Assembly (NCBI GenBank): GCA_038747915.1
Contig: JBCDJJ010000013.1
Location: forward strand, 1-59,665
Reading direction: 5' to 3'
DNA length: 59,665 nt
Origin: JBCDAP01 sp038747915
Lineage (GTDB): Bacteria; Planctomycetota; Phycisphaerae; Phycisphaerales; UBA1924
The notes beneath the pieces are model-generated. The model saw only the letters and a list, made by a program, of their open reading frames with translations, did not search any database and was not told the origin of the DNA. This document shows, in pieces, positions 53,292 to 59,665 of this stretch. Numbering within the stretch: position 1 is the stretch's first letter; each line of letters opens with the position of its first letter. Position numbers and translations under genes: made by a program.

Positions 53292-54107
53292 ATGGCCCTG
53301 CTGGAAGCCTTCAATCTTGTCAAGCGGTTCGGCGACCGAACGGTCGTCCAGGGCGTGAGCTACCACGTCGAGCCCGCGGAGATCGTCGGGCTGCTCGGCC
53401 GGAACGGCGCGGGCAAGACGACCTGCTTCCGCATCACGATGGGCATGATCGATGCCGATGGCGGCAAGGTGCATTTCGATGGTCGCGATGTCACCAAGCT
53501 GCCCATGTACCAACGCGCTCGCCGCGGCATGGGCTACCTCTCCCAAGAACCGAGTGTCTTTCAGCGGCTCACATGCCGGCAGAACCTCCTCGCGATCCTC
53601 GAGGCTCGCGGCATGTCGCGCATCGCGCGTCGCGAGCGCGCGTCGGCGCTGCTCGAGCAGTTCTCGCTGACACATAAATCACGCGAACCCGCGCGCACCT
53701 GCTCGGGCGGCGAGCGTCGCAAACTGGAGATCGCTCGCGCCCTTGCGACCGAACCGCGCATCATCCTGCTTGATGAGCCCTTCTCCGGCGTCGACCCACT
53801 CGCGGTCCAGGATCTTCAGCAGGAGATCCGCAAGCTCAAGCAACTCGGCATCGCCATCCTCATCACCGACCACAACGTCCAGCAGACCCTCGAGGTCTGC
53901 GACCGCGCCTACATCATCAACGAGGGGCGCGTGCTCCGCGAAGGCCCGCCACGCGAGCTCATCAAAGACGAGGTCGTCCGTCGCAGCTACCTCGGCTCTC
54001 TCTTCAAGGGCGACGAGTTCGACCGCGACGATGAGGGCACGAGCAGCGCGACCGATGACGACGAGTCCGCTCAAGCCGAACCGAAGCCGCAAGAGGTGCG
54101 CGCATGA
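53292..54107 (+). CDS. lptB: LPS export ABC transporter ATP-binding protein
   Basis: ATPase of the Lpt complex that powers lipopolysaccharide transport to the outer membrane. The 271-residue protein has Walker A GRNGAGKTT (about 37-45), Q-loop YLSQEPSVF, signature CSGGERRKLEIARAL (LSGGERR in most homologues), Walker B IILLDEPFSGVDPLAV and an ITDHNV switch. A tail of about 35 mostly acidic residues (FDRDDEGTSSATDDDESAQ) is unusual. It is coupled by ATGA to a PEGA-domain lipoprotein gene. lptF, lptG and lptC are not in the window. Confidence 0.93.
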   Translation: MALLEAFNLVKRFGDRTVVQGVSYHVEPAEIVGLLGRNGAGKTTCFRITMGMIDADGGKVHFDGRDVTKLPMYQRARRGMGYLSQEPSVFQRLTCRQNLLAILEARGMSRIARRERASALLEQFSLTHKSREPARTCSGGERRKLEIARALATEPRIILLDEPFSGVDPLAVQDLQQEIRKLKQLGIAILITDHNVQQTLEVCDRAYIINEGRVLREGPPRELIKDEVVRRSYLGSLFKGDEFDRDDEGTSSATDDDESAQAEPKPQEVRA

Positions 54108-54640
54108 CCCTCCGACACGTGCTTGTCATCGTCGTGCTTGCATCTCTTCTCACATCACTGACCGGGTGCCAGCACACCCGTCGGATCCGTGTCACATCCG
54201 AGCCGACGGGCGCGCTGGTGCATCTCAACGATGTCGAGGTCGGCCGCACGCCCCTCGAGGTCGATTTCACCTATTTCGGCACGTACGACGTGCGCCTCTC
54301 GAAGGCCGGCTACGAGCCGCTCCGCACCACCGCTGTCGCGCGCCCGCGGCTGCACGATCAGCCGGTACTCGACCTCGGCGCCTTGTTCGTCCCCGGCGGG
54401 GTGGACACCATCATCGATTGGCACTTCGAGATGGCCCGGGAGAACGTCACCGCTGAGGAACTGCTTCAGCGGGCGCTCGCGGGCCGCGACCTGCTCGGCG
54501 ACCCACCCGCGGAGCCCGAACTCGAGCCCGCCGTCGCCCCGATCACCGGACCGTCAACGCCCGAGGCAGTTCCCGCTGCCCAGCCTCGTGCCGAACCGGC
54601 ACCAGACCCCGGTTCCGGCGTCAAGACCACTTACAACTGA
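54104..54640 (+). CDS. PEGA-domain lipoprotein
   Basis: A 178-residue protein with a signal peptide and lipobox LTGC (Cys about 22), followed by a PEGA domain: RIRVTSEPTGALVHLNDVEVG (split here as RIRVTSEPTGALV and HLNDVEVG, about 27-47) and FTYFGTYDVRLSKAGYEPL. The C-terminal 50 residues are Pro-, Glu- and Ala-rich and probably flexible. PEGA domains occur in surface-layer and envelope proteins. Translation is coupled to lptB, suggesting an envelope task. Its end overlaps the convergent acyltransferase gene by ten bases. Confidence 0.82.
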   Translation: MTLRHVLVIVVLASLLTSLTGCQHTRRIRVTSEPTGALVHLNDVEVGRTPLEVDFTYFGTYDVRLSKAGYEPLRTTAVARPRLHDQPVLDLGALFVPGGVDTIIDWHFEMARENVTAEELLQRALAGRDLLGDPPAEPELEPAVAPITGPSTPEAVPAAQPRAEPAPDPGSGVKTTYN

Positions 54641-55284
54641 CGCGCCGGTACGCCCACAACGGTGTCTCCCGCCGCCACATCCGCGGTGACTACCGCACCC
54701 GCCCCAACCGTGGCCCCATCACCGATGCACACACCGGGCAGCACGCGCGCGCCCAGCCCGATCAGCACATCGCGGCCGATGCGCACGCCACCCGCGAGCA
54801 CCGCGCCGGGCGCGATGTGCGCGTTCTCTCCAATCACACCGTCGTGCTCGACGATGGCCCCGGAGTTGACGATCGCGTGCGCACCGATCGAAGCACCCGC
54901 ATTGACCACCGCGAGCGGCCCAACCACGCTGCCATCGCCAAGACCTGCTCGGCCCGACACGATCGCGGATGGGTGTGCGCACACCGCGAACGAGGCCTCT
55001 GTGGCCAGCCAGTCGATAAGCCCACGCCGGACAGCCAGATCGCCCACCGCGATGATCAGCCGCCGATCGGCATCACGCAGCGCCCACTCGACCTGGGCAA
55101 CCGGTCCGAGCCCGCGGACCCCGTCGATGCTCGCTGAGTCGTCATCGTCAAAGAACCCCGCGAGCCGGAGCCCCGCGGTGTCCGCCCAGTCGGCAACCGC
55201 CCGGGCGTGTCCCCCGCCACCAACCAGCATCACCGGGCCATCGCTCGCCACGCGCCGATCGTACCGGCCCATCGCTCCTACCAT
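54631..55284 (-). CDS. NeuD/PglD-like sugar O- or N-acyltransferase
   Basis: A 217-residue protein combining an N-terminal Rossmann-like part (MLVGGGGHARAVADWADTAG, about 19-38) with a beta-helix acyltransferase part from about residue 105 (SIGAHAIVNSGAIVEHDGVI, GAVLAGGVRIGRDVLIGLG). This is the NeuD/PglD arrangement. The ATG at 55284 is used; an ATG at 55272 just downstream also fits. It is outside the polysaccharide locus and next to mqnA on the opposite strand. No aminotransferase or dehydratase gene, which PglD enzymes usually have beside them, is present. Confidence 0.82.
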   Translation of the reverse strand: MVGAMGRYDRRVASDGPVMLVGGGGHARAVADWADTAGLRLAGFFDDDDSASIDGVRGLGPVAQVEWALRDADRRLIIAVGDLAVRRGLIDWLATEASFAVCAHPSAIVSGRAGLGDGSVVGPLAVVNAGASIGAHAIVNSGAIVEHDGVIGENAHIAPGAVLAGGVRIGRDVLIGLGARVLPGVCIGDGATVGAGAVVTADVAAGDTVVGVPARQL

Positions 55285-55289
55285 CGGGC

Positions 55290-56186
55290 ATGGCCGATGA
55301 CACCAACGCCCCCGCGCTGCGCCTCGGCGCGGTGAGCTATCTCAACACGCTCCCGGTGATCGAGGGGCTGGGCAAGCTCGAGGGTGTCCGCCTCACGCTC
55401 ACACCGCCATCGGAACTCGCACCGCTGCTCGAAGCCGGCGAGGTCGATGTCGCCCTGTGCTCGTCGGTGGACTACACGCGTGCGCGCGCCCCGCTCTCGG
55501 TGCTCCCCGCGGCCGGGTGCATCGCCTGCGATGGCCCGACGATGACCGTCCGCCTGTTCTCCTCGGTCCCGATCGACGCCATCACCACCGTCGCGACCGA
55601 TGTGGACAGCCACACCTCCGCCACGCTGCTCGACGTGCTGCTCCGCGAGCGCTGGGGGCGCCGCGCCACGTTCGAACCCTTCGACGCCGAGGCCCACCGG
55701 GCGCTGATCGACGCGGCAACCCCCGGCTCGACCCGGCAACCCAACTGGCCCGAGGCGATCCTGCTGATCGGTGACAAGGTCGTCACCGCGTCTCCGCCCG
55801 CGATCCACTACCCACACCAGCTCGACCTGGGCGAGGCCTGGCACGAGCTGACCGGTCTGCCCTTCGTGTACGCCGCGTGGATGTGCGCCACAGACCGCGC
55901 CGATGATCCTCTGATCGCGCGCGCCGCGGTGACACTCGACCGGCAGCGGCGACGCAACACCGCACGCCTGGGCTGGATCGCCGAGCAGCGAGGGGGGGTG
56001 CGCGGATGGCCGACCGACCTCGCACTGAAGTACCTCTCCGAGCTGCTCAAGTACGAGTTCGAGGCACGCACCGAGAGTGGGCTCAAGCGATTCTTCGAGC
56101 TCGCTCATGCGCACGAGCTCGTGCCCGGCCCGCCCGAACTCCGCCTGGCAACCCCGGCCCTCCCCGCCGAGCCCGCCGCCACCTGA
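55290..56186 (+). CDS. mqnA: Chorismate dehydratase (futalosine menaquinone pathway)
   Basis: Converts chorismate to 3-enolpyruvoylbenzoate, the first step of the futalosine route to menaquinone. The 298-residue protein is periplasmic-binding-protein-like, with LGAVSYLNTLPV (12-23), DVALCSSVDY, DSHTSATLLDVLLRERWG, ILLIGDKV and LGEAWHELTGLPFVYAAWM. MqnD is a close relative, but the SYLNTLPV start and chain length favour MqnA. It begins a tight plus-strand run with the HTH protein and the TrkH gene. Confidence 0.9.
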   Translation: MADDTNAPALRLGAVSYLNTLPVIEGLGKLEGVRLTLTPPSELAPLLEAGEVDVALCSSVDYTRARAPLSVLPAAGCIACDGPTMTVRLFSSVPIDAITTVATDVDSHTSATLLDVLLRERWGRRATFEPFDAEAHRALIDAATPGSTRQPNWPEAILLIGDKVVTASPPAIHYPHQLDLGEAWHELTGLPFVYAAWMCATDRADDPLIARAAVTLDRQRRRNTARLGWIAEQRGGVRGWPTDLALKYLSELLKYEFEARTESGLKRFFELAHAHELVPGPPELRLATPALPAEPAAT

Positions 56187-56199
56187 ACGAGCGACACGC

Positions 56200-57780
56200 G
56201 TGCCCAAGCGCAGCCCGCTGCACATCTCCGCACTCGAACACCTCGTCGCCCAGCAGCGGTACACCCCGCCGCGCACCATCGCCCACCAGATCGAGCGGAT
56301 CGAGGCGCTCGCAGCGGATCTTCGCCCCGGCGACCTGGTGGATGAGCGCACCATCGTGCGGCGTGTCACGGGCTTCGACGCGTCGATCGAGGCGCCCGCG
56401 CACATTCCCGCGGAGGTGCTCCTCGCGGATCTTTCCGCGCTCGCCGAGCGTCTGAGCGAGGCCGCCTCGCTCCAGGCCGTGCATGTGACTCGTCCAGTGA
56501 TCACCGCGGAGGCACTCGCCGAGCAGTGGGGGGTGGCGCGACGGACGCTCGATCGGTGGCGGCGGCGCGGCCTCGTGGGATTCCGGGTGTGCGGGCCGGG
56601 TGGTCGCCGCCGGCTGGTGTTTGCTGAGCGGGCAGCGAGGGCCTTCGCAGCCCGTGAGCCCGCACTGCTCACGAGAGCGCGGACGATGCGTCGACATCCG
56701 GCCACTGCCCATGCTCACCTTGCAGACCAGGCTGCATCGCTCGCATCACAAGACCACATCGGGGTGTCCCGGGCGGCCTCGCGCCTCGCGTGTTCGCTCG
56801 GCATGAGCCCTGCGACTGCTCGCCGCTCGCTTCGCCGGGCCGACCTGACACGCCGGGAACGAGGCGAGCCCACGACCTTCGTGACACCACACCGGCTCTC
56901 TCAGCGCGATCGCCGGCTCGTCGATCGCGCACTCGCGCGTGGCGTGCGCACAACCCGCCTCGCCGAACGCCTCGGGGTCTCCCCTGCAACGATCCACCGA
57001 GTCGGCCTCGAGCGGCGGCTCGACCGATTGCATCGACTCCGCCTCGTTGCGCCGGATGATCTGGATCAACACGCGGTCGACGCGGCGCTCGATCCTCCAT
57101 CAACGCGCACCCGCCTCGCATGCTGGCCCGAGCCGATCGAGATCGACCCACACGAATTCACCAAGGCCGCTGCCCGAGCCTCTCCGACCCCGATGCAGAC
57201 CGAACGTGCGATGCTCGTCGCGCGCGGTGCCTTGGTGGCCCGCGCCGGGTGGCTCATCGGCGCGATGCCGCGCTCCACACCACCGGTGGCCGAGCTCGAT
57301 CGTGCCGAGACCGATCTCCGGTGGGCCGCGATGCTCGGGTGGACACTGCTTCGCCAGCAGCTGCCGGTGATCGCCCGTGCGATCGTGCAGCACGAGACCC
57401 CGCTCTCGCATACCACGATCCGCGTGGCGCTAGAGGCTGCCTGGTCGGCCGTGAACACCGACGCCGCACCAGAACGCCGCGGCCGCCTCGCGGCCCCGGT
57501 CGGCATCGCCCTCACCCGTGCGCTCAGCAGGCCGATGCTGAGGCCGACATCATCCTCACCGCTGTGGCTTGGTGCCGGCTTTCTCTTCCCGCCCACGGGC
57601 CAGGTGTCGGCCCTGGCCCGGCTCGACGCCCGAGACCACCCGGTGCTGAACGCACGATTCGGCCTGCGCGGCGAGCACCCACGCACCGCCGCCGACCTCG
57701 CGGAGACGGGCCAGACATCCACACGAGCCGTCGCCGAGGCCGAGCGCCGACTCCGCCGGGCCCGGCGCGAGGTAGCTTGA
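56200..57780 (+). CDS. Multi-HTH DNA-binding protein with sigma region 4-like C-terminus
   Basis: A 526-residue protein I do not recognise as a named family. Residues about 101-140 form a MerR/excisionase-like winged helix-turn-helix (ITAEALAEQWGVARRTLDRW, then RRRG). A second HTH lies at about 189-214 (VSRAASRLACSLGMSPATAR) and a third at about 236-268 (RGVRTTRLAERLGVSPATIH). The C-terminal 45 residues (LNARFGLRGEHPRTAADLAE, then STRAVAEAERRLRR) resemble sigma-70 region 4.2. Region 2 core elements are not clear. GTG at 56200 is 13 bases after mqnA. It may be a divergent sigma-like regulator, an inference from pattern only. Confidence 0.65.
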   Translation: MPKRSPLHISALEHLVAQQRYTPPRTIAHQIERIEALAADLRPGDLVDERTIVRRVTGFDASIEAPAHIPAEVLLADLSALAERLSEAASLQAVHVTRPVITAEALAEQWGVARRTLDRWRRRGLVGFRVCGPGGRRRLVFAERAARAFAAREPALLTRARTMRRHPATAHAHLADQAASLASQDHIGVSRAASRLACSLGMSPATARRSLRRADLTRRERGEPTTFVTPHRLSQRDRRLVDRALARGVRTTRLAERLGVSPATIHRVGLERRLDRLHRLRLVAPDDLDQHAVDAALDPPSTRTRLACWPEPIEIDPHEFTKAAARASPTPMQTERAMLVARGALVARAGWLIGAMPRSTPPVAELDRAETDLRWAAMLGWTLLRQQLPVIARAIVQHETPLSHTTIRVALEAAWSAVNTDAAPERRGRLAAPVGIALTRALSRPMLRPTSSSPLWLGAGFLFPPTGQVSALARLDARDHPVLNARFGLRGEHPRTAADLAETGQTSTRAVAEAERRLRRARREVA

Positions 57781-57784
57781 TCGC

Positions 57785-59557
57785 ATGATCCTCGTCCAGC
57801 AGCGACAGGCTCGCGCGAGCACCGGCCCGCCCGACCCGACCGGCCCGCTCCGCGCCGCGCTCGCTGGGCTCCTCGCCGCCGTCGCGGTGGTCCGGCTGGG
57901 GTGGACCGAGCCGCTGCTCCCGCCGGGCGCTCTGAGCATGGCCGCTGGGGCGCTGAGTGTCGCGTACCTCGGCGTGCTGGCGGTCACCGCTTTCTCGATG
58001 CTCGGCAAAGGGGAGGACCGTTCGGCGTTTCTGTCGCTGACGCGATTCGAACAGATCGTCGCCATCACCGCGTGCGCGCTGGTGTGGTGGTGGCCCGCGC
58101 CGCTGGCCGCGGGCGCGATGCTGCTGCTCGTGCATACAACGCGCATCTATCTCTCGCTTGTTCAGCGTGCGATCCCACCCGGCCTGGTGTTCGTCGGCTC
58201 GTTCATGGCCCTCATCGCGGTCGGCACCGCCATCCTCCACCTCCCAAGCGCGACCCCAGAGGGACAACCGATCTCCACGGTCGATGCGCTCTTCACCATC
58301 ACCAGCGCGATCAGCCAGACCGGCCTCGTCGTTCGACCAACCGGAGACGGCTTCACACGCTTTGGCCAGATCATCATCCTGGTCTGGATCCAGGTCGGGG
58401 CGCTGGGCGTGATCGTGTTCGGCGCCCTGCTTGCCTCGGTCATGGGTCGAGGCTTTGGGATCAAGGCCGCGCAGACCATCGCCGACCCCACCGAGACCGG
58501 CTGGGCCGGTCAGCTGTCCCTGATCAAACTGGTGATGTTCATCATCATCACGACACACGCGCTCGAGCTGGTCGGTGCGATCGCCTTCTACTTCAGCTGG
58601 CCCGAGTCGTGGCCCGGCATGCCCGCCGATATGAACTCACCGCTCGACCGGGCCTATCACGCGGTGTTCTTCGCTATCTCGAGCTTCTGTAACGCTGGAT
58701 TTGTGACCACGAGTGACTCGATGGCCTCCCTGCGCTCGCACTGGACGCCGCACGTGATCATCTGCGGTCTGATTCTGCTCGGCAGTATCGGGTTCCCGGT
58801 GCTCGATAACATCCGCCGCGTGCTCATCGCAAAGATCCGCGGGCAGCGCCACGACGCCGACGGACGGCTCATCCGCCTCACACTCAACTCCAAGCTCATC
58901 CTGGCCACGGCACTCGGTGTGTACGTGTTCGGCTTCGTGTTCATCTTCCTCGGCGAGGTGACCCAGGCCGGCGTGGCGGCACCGCTCGCGGTCCTCGATG
59001 CGCACTTCATGAACATTCAGCGCACCGCGGGCTTCAACACGATCGCACCGCAGGACATGGGTCTGCTCTCGCAGCTCACCCTTGTCCTGTTGATGTTCAT
59101 CGGTGGTGCGCCGGCGTCGGTCGCGGGGGGGATCAAGCTCGTTGCTCTCGCCGTCACGGCGCTCACGGTCTGGGCCACGATCACCGGGCAGCAGGCAACG
59201 ACCGCCTTCGGGCGCACGATCCCCGATGTGCTGGTCCGCAAGAGCGCCACGATCGTGATCATGTGCCTCGTCGCGTGCATGGCCACCACCGGTGCTCTGG
59301 CCATCACCGAGCGCGGTGAGGATGGTGCGGGCCCCACGCTCAACGAGTTGCTCTTCGAATCCGTGTCCGCTGTCGGCACGACGGGGCTCTCGCTCGGTAT
59401 CACGAGCGAGCTTTCGGACGCTGGGCGGCTCATCCTGTGCGTCGCGATGTTCGTCGGCCGCGTCGGTGTGCTCGCGATCGTGGCGAGCCTCGTGGCAGCC
59501 GCCGGCCGGAAGCGTGTCCGCATCGAGTACCCGCGCGAGGAAGTCGTCGTCTACTAG
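57785..59557 (+). CDS. TrkH/KtrB-type potassium transporter subunit
   Basis: A 590-residue membrane protein. Four pore motifs are visible in order: ISQTGLVV, SFCNAGFVT, IQRTAGFNT and VSAVGTTGLSLG, each holding the selectivity-filter glycine. It therefore forms a K+ (or Na+-coupled K+) pathway and should need a TrkA/KtrA partner, which may lie just beyond the window. The N-terminal extension of about 150 residues has four extra hydrophobic segments. ATG at 57785 is four bases after the preceding stop, so it is cotranscribed with the HTH protein. Confidence 0.88.
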   Translation: MILVQQRQARASTGPPDPTGPLRAALAGLLAAVAVVRLGWTEPLLPPGALSMAAGALSVAYLGVLAVTAFSMLGKGEDRSAFLSLTRFEQIVAITACALVWWWPAPLAAGAMLLLVHTTRIYLSLVQRAIPPGLVFVGSFMALIAVGTAILHLPSATPEGQPISTVDALFTITSAISQTGLVVRPTGDGFTRFGQIIILVWIQVGALGVIVFGALLASVMGRGFGIKAAQTIADPTETGWAGQLSLIKLVMFIIITTHALELVGAIAFYFSWPESWPGMPADMNSPLDRAYHAVFFAISSFCNAGFVTTSDSMASLRSHWTPHVIICGLILLGSIGFPVLDNIRRVLIAKIRGQRHDADGRLIRLTLNSKLILATALGVYVFGFVFIFLGEVTQAGVAAPLAVLDAHFMNIQRTAGFNTIAPQDMGLLSQLTLVLLMFIGGAPASVAGGIKLVALAVTALTVWATITGQQATTAFGRTIPDVLVRKSATIVIMCLVACMATTGALAITERGEDGAGPTLNELLFESVSAVGTTGLSLGITSELSDAGRLILCVAMFVGRVGVLAIVASLVAAAGRKRVRIEYPREEVVVY

Positions 59558-59665
59558 ACCTCTGCGTGATCGGCTGGTCTGGGTTGGTGGTGGGGGCGGC
59601 CCCCCCCCCCCGCCGGGTGGCAAGCCGCGGGGGTCGGATGGAGTGGGGGCGGGGCAAAACCCCCC
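59558..59665. other. G/C homopolymer-rich tail of the window
   Basis: The 108 bases after the TrkH stop contain a run of twelve C (59600-59611), several runs of four to six G, and end in AAAACCCCCC. No gene or promoter is seen. The composition suggests low-quality sequence at a contig end. Confidence 0.5.

Overview
The window looks like a chromosomal segment of a high-GC Gram-negative bacterium, most likely a planctomycete of the Phycisphaerae type. This is inferred from gene content: an ECF-like sigma factor next to a membrane Ser/Thr kinase, a large double-propeller PQQ-like exported protein, a futalosine-pathway gene (mqnA), lptB, and many GTGA/ATGA stop-start overlaps. No rRNA, tRNA, CRISPR array, insertion sequence or phage gene is visible. 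Genes are packed tightly and no gene-free stretch exceeds 300 bases.

Bases 52-39528 are a large surface-polysaccharide locus with frequent strand switches. It holds nucleotide-sugar genes: ugd, UDP-xylose synthase, gmd, fcl, a UDP-glucuronate 4-epimerase and one unassigned SDR. It also holds two tandem flippases, a Wzy-like polymerase, about eight glycosyltransferases including a GT11-like fucosyltransferase, five hexapeptide acyltransferases, two methyltransferase-like proteins, a GDSL hydrolase, a pyruvyltransferase coupled to a MurB-like flavoprotein, and two sulfotransferases of different type. Embedded in it are a sulfate adenylyltransferase (sat) and an operon of cysC, cysQ and an SLC13/TrkA-C permease, which together would import sulfate, make PAPS and remove PAP. 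No reductive sulfate genes are present. My reading is a sulfated polysaccharide containing fucose, xylose and uronic acid, with acetyl and possibly lactyl or pyruvyl decorations. No initiating phosphoglycosyltransferase, Wza or Wzz/Wzc is visible, so the locus probably continues beyond the left edge. A KAP-type NTPase with leucine-rich repeats sits between ugd and the xylose synthase.

Bases 39642-44743 hold a regulatory and housekeeping segment: a membrane Ser/Thr kinase with atypical catalytic motifs, a sigma factor directly upstream, a divergent membrane-anchored coiled-coil protein, a small membrane protein and a DciA-like protein. Several strong intergenic hairpins lie here.

Bases 44942-59557 hold unrelated housekeeping genes: a fused iron-type ABC permease, the large propeller protein coupled to an FKBP lipoprotein, pdxA, DUF4870 and DUF5658-like membrane proteins, lptB coupled to a PEGA lipoprotein, a NeuD-like acyltransferase, mqnA, an unusual protein with three helix-turn-helix segments and a sigma region 4-like end, and a TrkH/KtrB potassium transporter. 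The last 100 bases are G/C homopolymer-rich and look like a low-quality contig end.
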